NCBI GenBank assembly: GCA_905208635.1
Contig: CAJLPX010000009.1
Span: 15,248 to 79,247 of the forward strand
Source of the DNA: an uncultured Collinsella sp.
GTDB taxonomy: Bacteria > Actinomycetota > Coriobacteriia > Coriobacteriales > Coriobacteriaceae
Length of the DNA: 64,000 bases
Reading direction: 5' to 3'
A program made the position numbers and the translations under genes. Shown piece after piece: positions 26,060 to 36,769 of the stretch (the stretch's first letter is position 1; every line of letters starts with the position of its first letter). The notes under the pieces were generated by a model. It was not told the DNA's origin and did not search any database. It was given only the letters and a program-made list of their open reading frames with translations.

Positions 26060-26758
26060 CTACAGGTCGCGTGCCCGATAGACCTTGGTGCTGACGGTGC
26101 AGCTGATTGCACATAGCGTGAGGGCCAGTACGGCAATTCCTGCGCACAGGCAGCCAAGAACGGCAGGGTCGGGATTCGCTCCGGCAATCGACATGAGCCA
26201 GTTGCTGATGGGGTTGGAGGAGCTCAGCGTGGCCATGGTGCCGCAACCAAGCAGGGCAAACAGGCCGACGGAAAGGCGCAGCGCCTCCATGTGTCCAAAT
26301 CGAAAGAACAGCGGCTGTGCCAGAAACACCATCATGAGGGAAATGAGCATGGACGCGGTCGAAGCGATTGCGGTCTCAAAGACGGTCTGTCCCGTCGAGG
26401 GGATACCCACGCTGTTGAAGAGCGGGATGGAGACGATGCTCAGAAGCGCGGCCGCGCACGCCATGACGGCCGAGAAGACAATGATGCTCAGGTAGCGTGC
26501 ACAGATGATGTCTTTGCGCGAGAGGGGCAGCGTTGCCCGATAGCGCTCCCATCCGTTTTGATTGTCGTAGCCGGCCAGCGAGTTCATGACCACGATGGAC
26601 GACATGGCACTGACCGCACAGGCGCCGGCGCTCATACCGGAATCGCCATCCGATGCGTTGGCGAGGGTCAGTACGACGAAGATGAACAGGCCGACGCCCG
26701 CGATGCTCGGGGCGAGCGTGCGAACGATGGCGAGCTCGGACATAAAGGCGCGTTTCAT
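26060..26758 (-). CDS. ABC-2 type permease
   Basis: A 232-residue integral membrane protein with six hydrophobic segments and the LPLSRKDIICARYLS loop common in ABC2_membrane_5 permeases. Its ATG overlaps the stop codon of the upstream ATPase gene (ATGA), and it is the third gene of a GntR-ATPase-permease operon. Such systems export lipids, peptides or antibiotics, or respond to envelope stress. The substrate is not known. Confidence 0.85.
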   Translation of the reverse strand: MKRAFMSELAIVRTLAPSIAGVGLFIFVVLTLANASDGDSGMSAGACAVSAMSSIVVMNSLAGYDNQNGWERYRATLPLSRKDIICARYLSIIVFSAVMACAAALLSIVSIPLFNSVGIPSTGQTVFETAIASTASMLISLMMVFLAQPLFFRFGHMEALRLSVGLFALLGCGTMATLSSSNPISNWLMSIAGANPDPAVLGCLCAGIAVLALTLCAISCTVSTKVYRARDL

Positions 26759-27636
26759 TTCGAAGCCCCTTTCAGCATGAGGCGAAGATAGTCATCAATG
26801 GTTGCCCGATCGCAGGGAATCTCTGGAAAGGCCTCGAGCGTTTCGCGACGGTCGGGCACGAGCACGTCCACGCTGTAGGCGTGGTGGGCGGCGCGGGCGT
26901 CTTCGACGCAAGCCATAAGCTCGGCGGCCTGTGCCTGAGTGCAGTGAGCGATGCCAGCACGGTCAGTAATGTCCTCGCGCGGCAGGTCAAACACAATCGA
27001 GCCGTTATCGATGCAGATGACGCGGTCGGCGGTGTGATCGAGGTCGGACGTAATGTGGCTCGAGAGCAGCACGCTGCGCTGGCCGTCGGCGACAAAGGCA
27101 AGCAGCTCGTCGAGCAGTTCCTCGCGCGCCATGGGATCAAGGCCTGCGGTGGCTTCGTCCAAAACGAGCAGCTTGGCATTGTGACTGAGTGCGCAGGCAA
27201 GCTGCAACTTCATGCCCATGCCGCGGGAGAGGTCCTTGACCTTCGTCTTGGGATCGAGGCCAAATCGGTCGATGAATCCGGCGAACGTTTCGCAGCTCCA
27301 CGTGGGGTACGCCGGGCCTACGAGCCTCTCGACCTGGCCCACCTTGAGCGTGGAGGGGAAGGGGCATGTGTCCAGGACAAGGCCGACGCGGGAGCGCAGG
27401 TGGCGCTGTGCCTCGTCGGGCGCGTTGGCGTCGCAGCGCTGTCCAAGCAGATGCGCCTCGCCGGCATCGAGCTTTATAAGCCCGAGCGCGGCGCGAATGG
27501 TCGTCGTCTTGCCGGCGCCATTTGCGCCCACAAAGCCAACGATCTGGCCGGGCTCCACGGCAAGTGTGACGTCTCGCAGTGAAAAACGGTCGCTCACACG
27601 GCGTGAGATGCCTTTGAGTTCTAGAAGGTTTTGCAT
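26755..27636 (-). CDS. ABC transporter ATP-binding protein
   Basis: A 293-residue ATPase with Walker A GANGAGKT (about 37-44), signature-like LSRGMGMKLQLACAL, Walker B LLVLDEATAGLDP and the switch histidine in SSHITSDLD. The signature is a variant (SRGM rather than SGGQ), as in YtrB/PmtA-type exporters. It partners the permease immediately downstream and is coregulated by the GntR protein upstream. Confidence 0.92.
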   Translation of the reverse strand: MQNLLELKGISRRVSDRFSLRDVTLAVEPGQIVGFVGANGAGKTTTIRAALGLIKLDAGEAHLLGQRCDANAPDEAQRHLRSRVGLVLDTCPFPSTLKVGQVERLVGPAYPTWSCETFAGFIDRFGLDPKTKVKDLSRGMGMKLQLACALSHNAKLLVLDEATAGLDPMAREELLDELLAFVADGQRSVLLSSHITSDLDHTADRVICIDNGSIVFDLPREDITDRAGIAHCTQAQAAELMACVEDARAAHHAYSVDVLVPDRRETLEAFPEIPCDRATIDDYLRLMLKGASK

Positions 27637-27659
27637 GGTATAGCCTTTCTTGCAGATGG

Positions 27660-28040
27660 CTACTGCATGGTTTCGGGGGCTATCAGGTCGAGCATCTCGT
27701 GCAGCTTGTCGCGCGTAACGCCCAGGGCTTCGGCTTGGCTCGCCGCTTTCGCAAGCAGTTCTTCGATATGGCAGAGCTGGTTTTCGCGCAAGAGCTCCTG
27801 GTTGCCCTCGGCGACAAAACAGCCCTTGCCCTGCACGGTGCAGATAAACCCGAGCTGCTCCAGGTCGGCGTAGGCGCGCTTGGTGGTGATGACGCTCACG
27901 CCAAGATCGCTCGCGAGCGCGCGGATGCTGGGGAGTTTGGCTCCCGCAGTGAGTGTGCCCGAAAGGATCTGAGCTTTGACCTGTGAGGATATCTGTTCGT
28001 AGATAGGCTTATCGCTCGAATTGGATAGGATGATGTCCAC
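27660..28040 (-). CDS. GntR family regulator, YtrA subfamily
   Basis: A 126-residue protein with an N-terminal winged helix (PIYEQISSQVKAQILSG, LPSIRALASDLGVSVITTKRAYADLEQLGFI) and a short helical C-terminus, the layout of YtrA-type regulators. The start is GTG 28040 with AAGGAGC upstream. It heads the ABC operon and probably represses it from the inverted repeat upstream. Confidence 0.92.
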   Translation of the reverse strand: MDIILSNSSDKPIYEQISSQVKAQILSGTLTAGAKLPSIRALASDLGVSVITTKRAYADLEQLGFICTVQGKGCFVAEGNQELLRENQLCHIEELLAKAASQAEALGVTRDKLHEMLDLIAPETMQ

Positions 28041-28067
28041 AGCGGCTCCTTAGCTGTTGGGTTACAC

Positions 28068-28101
28068 GTGTATATAACCGGTAAGCACAGTATATATACA
28101 C
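28068..28101. promoter_or_regulatory. Candidate GntR operator
   Basis: GTGTATATA (28068-28076) and TATATACAC (28093-28101) form a perfect 9-bp inverted repeat spaced by 16 bases, just upstream of the GntR gene. YtrA-type regulators commonly autoregulate from AT-rich palindromes in this position. Confidence 0.5.
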
Positions 28102-28202
28102 TATGCACAGTTACGCAAGAGACAAATTCGGATTGGGCCGGCTACCCAGGCCCCAACTGATGAATTTGTCCTGATAGGCGCCCTAGAGCGGGATTTCGCG
28201 GC

Positions 28203-28208
28203 TACAAT
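28203..28208 (+). promoter_or_regulatory. -10 element TACAAT upstream of prfC
   Basis: The box sits 48 bases before the prfC start, in the same context (gcTACAATag) as other genes of the window. The -35 is not clear. Confidence 0.4.
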
Positions 28209-28255
28209 AGTGCGGTTACATCGACGTAATGCACTCAATGCAAGAAAGGATCCGC

Positions 28256-29869
<1,614 letters not shown>

Positions 29870-29874
29870 CGCAT

Positions 29875-29906
29875 CGGCGCGGTGGCCCTGCGGGGCTGCC
29901 GCGCCG
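29875..29906 (+). terminator. Terminator after prfC
   Basis: CGGCGCGG (29875-29882) pairs with CCGCGCCG (29899-29906), with further pairing inside, followed by TTTACTT. Confidence 0.75.
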
Positions 29907-30025
29907 TTTACTTGCCTGATGCCGTATGAGCGGCTATCATACCCACCGTCGCCTCAAGACCGTGGCGGCCGAGCAGTTCGGGTCCGATATCCTGCTCGTT
30001 AAACCTAAAACCAAAGGAGTACATA

Positions 30026-30748
30026 ATGATCAAGAAGGTCATGGAGGACTACAAGGTCCTGTTGCGGAGCATTCCCGCGGCAACGGTTTCGCTGTTTATC
30101 GTGAGCGTTATCATGATGAACCTGCTGGCCAACAAAGAGCTCATCAGCCTGCCGTATCTGGCACTCGATTGCGGCTTTGTGGTGAGCTGGGTTTCGTTTT
30201 TGTGCCAGGACATGATCTGCAAGCGCTTTGGCGCCAAGGCATCCATCAAAATCTCTATCCTCGCACTGCTGGTCAACCTGGCTGTGAGCCTGTGCTTTTG
30301 GGCATGCTCGCTCACGCCCGGCATGTGGGGCGCCTACTACGACACGGGTATGATCGAGGTCAACACCGCCCTTAACGCCACCATCGGCGGCACCTGGTAC
30401 GTGGTGTTTGGATCTTCGCTCGCTATGCTCGTCTCTGCCGTCGTTAACTCCACGCTCAACCAGTCGCTCGGCCGTATGCTCAAAAAGAATAACTTTGCGA
30501 GCTTTGCCTTCCGCTCCTATGTGTCTACAGGCGTTGGCCAGTTTATCGACAACCTGGTCTTTGCCATTGTGGTGAGCCACACGTTCTTTGGTTGGACCTG
30601 GGTGCAGGTCCTTATGTGCTCGCTGACCGGCGCTGTTGCCGAGCTGCTGTGCGAGGTCTTCCTGAGCCCTGTGGGCTACAAGGTCGTGCGCGGCTGGGAG
30701 CGCGAGAATGTGGGCGCCGAGTATCTCGAGCGCCACGCAACCGCCTAA
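30026..30748 (+). CDS. VUT family membrane protein, probable queuosine-precursor transporter
   Basis: A 240-residue protein with about six helices of the YhhQ/VUT family, whose studied members import queuosine precursors for tRNA modification. The family pattern is visible in SLPYLALDCGFVVSWVSFLCQDMICKRFG and STGVGQFIDNLVFAIV. ATG 30026 has AAAGGAG upstream. The leader shows no preQ1 riboswitch that I can recognise. The short-chain dehydrogenase gene starts nine bases later, so they are cotranscribed. Confidence 0.85.
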   Translation: MIKKVMEDYKVLLRSIPAATVSLFIVSVIMMNLLANKELISLPYLALDCGFVVSWVSFLCQDMICKRFGAKASIKISILALLVNLAVSLCFWACSLTPGMWGAYYDTGMIEVNTALNATIGGTWYVVFGSSLAMLVSAVVNSTLNQSLGRMLKKNNFASFAFRSYVSTGVGQFIDNLVFAIVVSHTFFGWTWVQVLMCSLTGAVAELLCEVFLSPVGYKVVRGWERENVGAEYLERHATA

Positions 30749-30757
30749 GGAGCAAAT

Positions 30758-31438
30758 ATGCGGGTTTTGATCACGGGCGCTTCGGGCGGTATCGGAGCCG
30801 CGTGCGTGCAGCGCTTTTTGGACGAGGGCCACGAGGTCGCGGGCTTTGATTTGCTGCCGGCAGCGATCGAGCACGAGCGCTATCGCCATCTGATCGTCGA
30901 TGTCCGCGAGCCGGACTCGTTTCCAGGCGAGCTTGAACCCCAGGTGATCGTGAATGTTGCTGGTACGCAGGACTCGGCCGACGATATTGCCGCCAACCTG
31001 TGCGGCACCATCAACGTGACCGAGCGCTACGCCTTTGTGGGGGAGGGGCTTGCCGCCAAGCCGGCGCCGGCTATTACATCCGTGGTCAATGTGGGGTCGG
31101 CGAGCGGGCATACGGGATCGGAGTTTCCCGCCTATGCTGCCAGCAAGGGCGGCGTTATCGCCTACACCAAGAACCTTGCAAACCGCTTGGCGCCGCAGGC
31201 CATCGCCAACAGTGTGGACCCGGGCGGCGTTATCACGCCGCTCAACCGTTGCGTGATGGAAGACGAACACCTGTGGAACCAGATTATGGAGCTCACGCCG
31301 CTTAAACGCTGGGCCACCGCCCAAGAGATCGCCGAGTGGATCTACTTTGTGGGCGTGACCAACCGGTTTATGACCGGGCAGAGCCTGCTGATCGATGGCG
31401 GCGAGGCCGGCCGCACACAATTTATTTGGCCCGAATAG
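30758..31438 (+). CDS. Short-chain dehydrogenase/reductase
   Basis: A 226-residue NAD(P)-dependent oxidoreductase. The cofactor loop TGASGGIGAA is at residues 6-15, NVAG replaces the usual NNAG, and the catalytic Ser and YAASK (Tyr-x-x-x-Lys) are present, with the SDR ending NRFMTGQSLLIDGG. The substrate cannot be deduced. A strong terminator follows. Confidence 0.92.
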   Translation: MRVLITGASGGIGAACVQRFLDEGHEVAGFDLLPAAIEHERYRHLIVDVREPDSFPGELEPQVIVNVAGTQDSADDIAANLCGTINVTERYAFVGEGLAAKPAPAITSVVNVGSASGHTGSEFPAYAASKGGVIAYTKNLANRLAPQAIANSVDPGGVITPLNRCVMEDEHLWNQIMELTPLKRWATAQEIAEWIYFVGVTNRFMTGQSLLIDGGEAGRTQFIWPE

Positions 31439-31440
31439 GA

Positions 31441-31476
31441 AACGCGCCCGATGGAAAGCCGTCGGGCGCGTTTTTG
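31441..31476. terminator. Terminator between SDR and ung
   Basis: AACGCGCCCGA and TCGGGCGCGTT pair perfectly over 11 bp, followed by TTTTT. The flanking genes converge. Confidence 0.9.
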
Positions 31477-31488
31477 ATGTATCGGTTT

Positions 31489-32214
31489 TTAGCCGAGGCA
31501 AGTCCAGTTGACGGGGGTCGAGCCGTGCTGTTCGAGTAGCCGATTGGCAGCGGAGAAGGGGCGCGACCCTATAAAGGCGGGGAGTTCTGCCGTGGCACGG
31601 TTGGCCGAAAGCGGCGAGGGGTGCGTAGAGGCCAGGCAGAACTTGCCGGTTGCCTTGCCCGCGCCGATCGCGTCGAGCTTGCCCTCAACCATTTGCTGGG
31701 CAAAGCGTCCCCATGCCAAAAAGACGACCGGCTGGGGCAGCTGGCAGCAGCGTTCGATAACGTAGTCGGTGAGTGTGCTCCAGCCCAGCTTGGCGTGCGA
31801 ATTCGCGGCATGCTCACGCACGGTGAGCGTAGTGTTGAGGAGCAAGACGCCCTGCTGTGCCCATGGGGTTAGGTCTCCCGTGGCGGGAATGGGGCAGCCC
31901 AGATCGGCGTTGAGTTCCTTATAGATGTTGCGCAGGCTCGGCGGTAACTTGGTTTGCGACGCGGGGACCGAGAACGACAGCCCCATGGCCTGGTTGGGTC
32001 CGTGATAGGGGTCCTGACCCAAGATGACAACCTTGACCTGGTCGGCCGGCGTGTAGGCGAGGGCATTGAGGATGTCGTCTTGTGCCGGGTAGATGGTCTG
32101 CTCGGCACGCAAAAGGGCGATGCGCTCGAGCAGCTGGTTCGTCGTGTCGCGTACCGGCTGCGGCGCATCGCCCAACCAAGTTGCTATGTTGCGGTCGCGG
32201 GTCGCGGCGTCCAT
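31489..32214 (-). CDS. ung: Uracil-DNA glycosylase, family 1
   Basis: A 241-residue DNA-repair enzyme that excises uracil from DNA. The water-activating loop GQDPYHG (about residues 66-72), the LLLNTTLTV strand and the DNA-intercalating HPSPLSA loop are all intact. Length is normal. ATG 32214 has AAAGGAG upstream. Confidence 0.96.
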   Translation of the reverse strand: MDAATRDRNIATWLGDAPQPVRDTTNQLLERIALLRAEQTIYPAQDDILNALAYTPADQVKVVILGQDPYHGPNQAMGLSFSVPASQTKLPPSLRNIYKELNADLGCPIPATGDLTPWAQQGVLLLNTTLTVREHAANSHAKLGWSTLTDYVIERCCQLPQPVVFLAWGRFAQQMVEGKLDAIGAGKATGKFCLASTHPSPLSANRATAELPAFIGSRPFSAANRLLEQHGSTPVNWTCLG

Positions 32215-32302
32215 GGGGCTCCTTTACGTCTGATGCTCTGTTGGCATCTATTATAAAGGCGCACCGGTTGCCTTTATGCCGCGGCTGTATAAGGAGTGGG
32301 GT

Positions 32303-33205
32303 CTACGAGACGCGCTCGGGCGCTCCTGCCATGCGAGCGTGCCCGTGTGCACGAAGACGCGGGAGCTCGACGGTTGCCACCATGACGCCGGTGAGGATGA
32401 GGGCGGCGCCAAAGAAGGCGATGGGGCTCAGGACCTCGCCGACCAGGAAGAACGAGAAGACAGCGGAGCAGACCGGCTCGAGCGAGAAGGCAAAGCCTGT
32501 GGTCTCGGCGGGCACGTGGGGCTGCGCGAGCGTTTGGGTGATAAAGCCGTAGGCAGAGCAGATGAGCGCGAGTGCGACGACCACGACGATTTCGTTCGGC
32601 GTGCTGGGAAGCGTAAAGCCGCCCAAGGTGCATGCGGCGATGCCCGAGAACAAGCCACCGAAGCCCAGCTGCCAAACGCCCAGAGCCAGCGGATCGACTT
32701 CTTCGACAAAGCGCTTGGCGATGATAATGTGGCCGGCATAGATAAAGGCCGAGAGCAGCATGATGATTGCGCCGGGATTGAGGCTGGTAAAGTCGGCGCC
32801 CGAGAGCAGCAGCATGCCGCAAGTGACGATGGCGGTGCCGATGAGCACCTTGCGCTCGGGGGCGCGACGCAGCAGGGCCGCGTTGGCAAACGGCACGATT
32901 ACGACCGTCAGGCTCTGCAAAAAGCCGGCGGTGGAGGCGGAGGTGAGGCTGGAGCCCAGGCACATGCAGGTGATCTCGGTTGCCATGATGGCGCCGATGA
33001 TGGCGGCGCGGACCATCAGGTCACGGTTGATGCGCACCGCGTGCTTGTGGAAGAGCAGCAGGCAGGCCGCAAAGGCGATGATGCAGCGCAGCGCGACGAT
33101 GCTCGTGGCGTTCATGCTGTCCATGCCGATCTTCATGAGGGGGTACGAAAAGCCCCATGCGACGGGAACGGAAAATGAGAGCGCGATTGCTTTTTTGCGA
33201 TCCAT
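32303..33205 (-). CDS. EamA-family (DMT) transporter
   Basis: A 300-residue membrane protein with ten helices in two EamA halves (WGFSYPLMKIG near the N-terminus, LSAFIYAGHIIIAKRF at the start of the second half). Such carriers usually export amino acids or other metabolites. It is divergent from a LysR gene, the usual arrangement of a regulator with its exporter target. The solute is unknown. Confidence 0.88.
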   Translation of the reverse strand: MDRKKAIALSFSVPVAWGFSYPLMKIGMDSMNATSIVALRCIIAFAACLLLFHKHAVRINRDLMVRAAIIGAIMATEITCMCLGSSLTSASTAGFLQSLTVVIVPFANAALLRRAPERKVLIGTAIVTCGMLLLSGADFTSLNPGAIIMLLSAFIYAGHIIIAKRFVEEVDPLALGVWQLGFGGLFSGIAACTLGGFTLPSTPNEIVVVVALALICSAYGFITQTLAQPHVPAETTGFAFSLEPVCSAVFSFFLVGEVLSPIAFFGAALILTGVMVATVELPRLRAHGHARMAGAPERVS

Positions 33206-33363
33206 GGGACTCCTTTTGTTACAGAACGGTTTCGCAAAAAGGATTCTGCTCCCAGATATGGATGTAGTAAAGCGAATGTATCTTCAGTATGATTAAGAAA
33301 TACTAATGTTGGAAGAAAAAGCCCTGGCAAAACGTTTTACGGCTACATCGATGTGGAGGCACG

Positions 33364-34230
33364 ATGGCATCGCGGTATCAGATTGTATGTATGGTGGTCG
33401 ATTGCGGCAGCCTGAAACGTGCCGCCGACGAGCTGGGCTATACGCAAAGTGCGGTGAGCCAGGCCGTCAAGGCGCTCGAGCGCGAGCTGGGCACCACGAT
33501 TATCGAGCGTGGCAAGCAGGGCGTCTCACTGACGCGCGACGGCAAACAGTATCTGCCGTATCTGCGCCAGATCGTTACAGCCGAGGCCGAGCTTGAGGGC
33601 AAGCGTCAGGAGTTGCTGGGGCTTTCGTCGACCGACATTCGCATTGCGACGTTTACCAACGTGAGTCGTACTGTGTTGCCGCGTGTGATCCGCGACTTTG
33701 GGGCCCTGCATCCGGGCGTGCGCTTTACCCTCAAGCAGGGCGATTACACGCGCAATGCCCAGTGGGTGCACGATGGCATGGTCGACTTTTGCTTTACAGC
33801 GCGTGGATTTACCGAGGGGCTCGAGAAACGCGTGGTCTATCACGACGAGCTGGTGGCGCTGTTGCCAGCCGTCCATCCACTGGCGGCAAAGGAAAAGGTG
33901 ACGCTTGCCGACCTGGCGTCCGAACCGTTTGTGCTGCTGGATGAGGGCGAACAGAGTCTGGTGCTCGATGCGTTTGCCGCGCACGGGCTATCGCCGCATG
34001 TGACGAGTGAGGTCACCGATGACTACACCATTATGGCGATGGTGGAGGAGGGCCTCGGTGTGAGCATGCTCTACCGCCGTACCGTCGAGGGCATGCGGGC
34101 CGATATTTGTGTGCGCCCCATCGTGCATGCTCCCTCGCGCGACGTCGTGGCGGCTTGGCGCAGCTGGGACACCATGCCTATCGCCACGAGGCGCTTTATC
34201 GACTATATGAGCTCGCATATTGTCAATTAA
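33364..34230 (+). CDS. LysR-type transcriptional regulator
   Basis: A 288-residue regulator with an N-terminal winged helix (GSLKRAADELGYTQSAVSQAVKALERELG) and a substrate-binding C-terminal domain (DIRIATFTNVSRTVLPRVI). ATG 33364 has GGAGG upstream. Divergent arrangement with the EamA exporter suggests it controls that gene from the 158-base region between them, though no clear palindrome is visible there. Confidence 0.92.
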   Translation: MASRYQIVCMVVDCGSLKRAADELGYTQSAVSQAVKALERELGTTIIERGKQGVSLTRDGKQYLPYLRQIVTAEAELEGKRQELLGLSSTDIRIATFTNVSRTVLPRVIRDFGALHPGVRFTLKQGDYTRNAQWVHDGMVDFCFTARGFTEGLEKRVVYHDELVALLPAVHPLAAKEKVTLADLASEPFVLLDEGEQSLVLDAFAAHGLSPHVTSEVTDDYTIMAMVEEGLGVSMLYRRTVEGMRADICVRPIVHAPSRDVVAAWRSWDTMPIATRRFIDYMSSHIVN

Positions 34231-34257
34231 TGACTGGCGTGGCGTTGAGTGTGGTGA

Positions 34258-35640
34258 TTAGCGGGCTGTCGCTTTGGCTTGGGCGGCGCGATAGGTGCGT
34301 GCCGGGTGGCAGAGTAGTACCGCCACGACCATAAAGAACGCCGTGGTGCCCAGGCTGATGGGGTAGACCATCATGATGTTCGCAAAGGTGCGGAAGTGCG
34401 GGAACACGCAGAATACCCAATAGAAGCGAATACCGCAGACACAGATCATGGTGATGAGGGCGGGCATGAGCGAGATGCCAAAGCCGCGCAGGTAGCCGGA
34501 CATATTCTCGTAGAACATGCTAAAGGCGTATGCCGGGAAGATCGAGCACACACGGATATAGCCGATCGAGACGATGTTGGGGTCGCTGTTGAACAGCGCC
34601 AGGATCTCGCGCCCCAGGCCGACAATAACGATGATCGTGGTGAGTGCAACGATACCGCCTTCGACCAGGCAGACCTTGAGCGTCTTGGTGCAGCGGTCGA
34701 TCTGGCGGGCGCCGTGATTTTGTCCCACAAAGGTGGTGCAAGCCTGGCTAAAGCTGTTGAGCAGGTTGTAGCACACATACTCCAGGCTCATGGCAGCGCT
34801 GGATGCCGCCATGACCTCGGTGCCCAAGCTGTTGATGGCGGACTGGATGATGATGTTAGCGACGGCAAAGACGGCGCTTTGGATGCCGGCGGGCAGGCCG
34901 ATCTTAACGATGCGCTTGAGGGCGACGGGGTCTAAGCCTAAGTCGCGTGGGGTGACGCGGACGACGGAATCGGTCTTGAGCAGACGGATAAAGAGCGTGA
35001 CTGCGCTGACGGTATAGGCGATGGCGGTGGCGATGGCGACACCCGCGACGCCCCAGTGGAGCACGGGGACAAAGATGAGGTCCAGGCCAATGTTGAGGAC
35101 GGTGGACACGGCAAGCGCCTGCAGCGGCATGCGGGTGATGCCGACGGAGCGGAAGATTGCGGCCTCAAAGTTGTAGAGCAAGATCGAGGGCATGCTGAGC
35201 AAAAAGACGCGCAGGTAGAGCGATGCGAGCGGCATGGTTTCGTCAGGGACGTTGAGCGCGGCGAGCATGGGCTCGGCAAAGATCTCGCCCAGCGCGATGA
35301 CGACAAAGCCCACGAGTGCCATCAGAATCGAGGTATGGACGGCGCGCTTGACCATGTTCTGATCGTTGCGGCCGATGGCGTTAGCGATGACCACGTTGGA
35401 GCCAAGCGACAGCCCAATAAACAGGTTGATCATAAGACTGGTAAGCGGAACATTGGAGCCGACCGCCGCCATGGCGAGGGTTCCCTGGTCGCCCGAGAAG
35501 TTACCGATGATGACCGTGGCGATGAGGTTCGACAGCTGCTCAAGGATGCTCGTGGCGGCGACGGGAAAGGCGAACAGGGGAATATTGCGCCACAGCGAGC
35601 CGGTGGTCATGTCAATGTGCTTAGATGCGGTGTCTGCCAT
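34258..35640 (-). CDS. MATE family efflux protein
   Basis: A 460-residue, 12-helix carrier of the multidrug and toxic compound extrusion family. Pseudo-repeat features are seen in both halves (FAFPVAATSILEQLSNLIATVIIG and IGLPAGIQSAVFAVANIIIQS). MATE proteins expel cationic drugs or metabolites in exchange for H+ or Na+. Substrate unknown. Confidence 0.92.
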   Translation of the reverse strand: MADTASKHIDMTTGSLWRNIPLFAFPVAATSILEQLSNLIATVIIGNFSGDQGTLAMAAVGSNVPLTSLMINLFIGLSLGSNVVIANAIGRNDQNMVKRAVHTSILMALVGFVVIALGEIFAEPMLAALNVPDETMPLASLYLRVFLLSMPSILLYNFEAAIFRSVGITRMPLQALAVSTVLNIGLDLIFVPVLHWGVAGVAIATAIAYTVSAVTLFIRLLKTDSVVRVTPRDLGLDPVALKRIVKIGLPAGIQSAVFAVANIIIQSAINSLGTEVMAASSAAMSLEYVCYNLLNSFSQACTTFVGQNHGARQIDRCTKTLKVCLVEGGIVALTTIIVIVGLGREILALFNSDPNIVSIGYIRVCSIFPAYAFSMFYENMSGYLRGFGISLMPALITMICVCGIRFYWVFCVFPHFRTFANIMMVYPISLGTTAFFMVVAVLLCHPARTYRAAQAKATAR

Positions 35641-35701
35641 ACGCTCTCAATCTCTAACATGCTCATTCGCGCTTATTTGCGCAGACGATGATACTCCTAA
35701 T

Positions 35702-35775
35702 CGACTAGTCGGCACTTAGGGACATTCCTTTTCTGCCGGCAGCTGGGGGACACTCCTTGTCTCTTCTATGACTAG
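35702..35775. repeat. Family B repeat upstream of rlmA
   Basis: GACTAGTCGGCACTTAGGG, GCCGGCAGCTGGGGGACAC and a closing ATGACTAG reproduce units of the cluster at 23304-23490. It lies between the divergent MATE and rlmA genes. Confidence 0.75.
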
Positions 35776-35831
35776 ATGGGGAAGGCGTGCGACAATGGTG
35801 GGCGTTGTGTTGTTCGCGCTAAGGAGTTGCC

Positions 35832-36644
35832 ATGTTGTTGTGTCCCGTTTGCCATGAGCCGTTGGTGGACGATGAGCGCGGTGCTGTGTGCGCGGGCGGA
35901 CACCGGTTTGATCGTGCGCGCGAGGGCTATCTGTATCTACTGCGCTCGTCCAAGAGCGGCGACTCCATGGGCGATCCCAAGTCGCAGGCGCGTAGTCGTC
36001 GCGACTTTCTGAACCGCGGTTACTATGCGCCGTTGCGCGATGCGATGGTCGAGCTGGTGCGCAAGCAGGTGTCTGGGCGCGCGGCGTCTGCAGGCGTCCC
36101 CATGACCTTGCTCGATATTTGCTGCGGCGAGGGCTACTACACTAGCGCCATGGGTGCGGTGCCGGGCGTGGATGCTTACGGGTTCGACTTGGGCAAAGAG
36201 ATGGTGCGCCTGGCCGCCAAGCGCGGCGATGCGACCTACTTCGTGGCCAACATGAAGGATATCCCCGTGGCCGATGGTGCCTTCGATATGGTGACCGAGC
36301 TCTTTGCCCCCTTTAACGAGCGCGAGTTTGCCCGCGTGCTGGCACCCGAGGGCTCGCTCTACGCCGTGGTGCCGGGTGCTCGGCATCTGTTTGGCCTCAA
36401 GGAGGTGCTCTACGACACGCCATATCTCAACGACGAAAAGCTGCCACAGACCACCGAGCTTAAACTGGTCGGAACGCAGCGGGTGACAGCTTCCATCACC
36501 CTCCAGACCCAGGCTGACATCGAGGCGGTGTTCCAGATGACGCCCTACTACTACCGCACGCGCCCTGCCGACAAAGAGCGCCTGGCAAACCTCGATACCC
36601 TTCAGACCGATATCGACTTTATCATCGCCGAGTACCGCCACTAA
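35832..36644 (+). CDS. rlmA: 23S rRNA (guanine-N1)-methyltransferase RlmA family
   Basis: A 270-residue SAM enzyme. The N-terminus carries the zinc-binding set CPVC and CAGGH (residues 4-23) typical of RlmA, followed by DRAREGYLYLL and a Rossmann domain with LLDICCGEGYYT. RlmA methylates G745 or G748 of 23S rRNA; TlrB-type members confer macrolide resistance. The specific position is not decidable here. ATG 35832 has AAGGAG upstream. Confidence 0.93.
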   Translation: MLLCPVCHEPLVDDERGAVCAGGHRFDRAREGYLYLLRSSKSGDSMGDPKSQARSRRDFLNRGYYAPLRDAMVELVRKQVSGRAASAGVPMTLLDICCGEGYYTSAMGAVPGVDAYGFDLGKEMVRLAAKRGDATYFVANMKDIPVADGAFDMVTELFAPFNEREFARVLAPEGSLYAVVPGARHLFGLKEVLYDTPYLNDEKLPQTTELKLVGTQRVTASITLQTQADIEAVFQMTPYYYRTRPADKERLANLDTLQTDIDFIIAEYRH

Positions 36645-36688
36645 CCTACCAAAAAGGGACAGGTTTATTTTGGCAGGTTTTATCTGGG
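36645..36688. repeat. Family C repeat (CCTGCCAAAAAGGGACAGG) after a stop codon
   Basis: The element begins on the base after the TAA of rlmA and runs CCTACCAAAAAGGGACAGG, then TTTATTTTGGCAGG and TTTTATCTGGG. The same sequence is found inverted at 57201-57244 and truncated at 57145-57177. Confidence 0.8.
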
Positions 36689-36695
36689 CAAACGT

Positions 36696-36733
36696 AAAGG
36701 GCCGACCGCGGAGATGCGCGATCGGCCCTTTTT
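36696..36733. terminator. Bidirectional terminator
   Basis: AAAGGGCCGA (36696-36705) pairs with TCGGCCCTTT (36722-36731), and CCGCG/CGCG inside extends the stem; T and A runs flank it. It serves rlmA and the convergent gene. Confidence 0.85.
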
Positions 36734-36769
36734 AGTTGCTTGGCTGCAGGGAGCTGTGGGGGCAGGTGC

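Noticed and set aside
29870..30025. preQ1 riboswitch ahead of the VUT transporter
   Set aside because: None of the known preQ1 aptamer patterns could be found; only a GC-rich terminator and a ribosome-binding site are visible.
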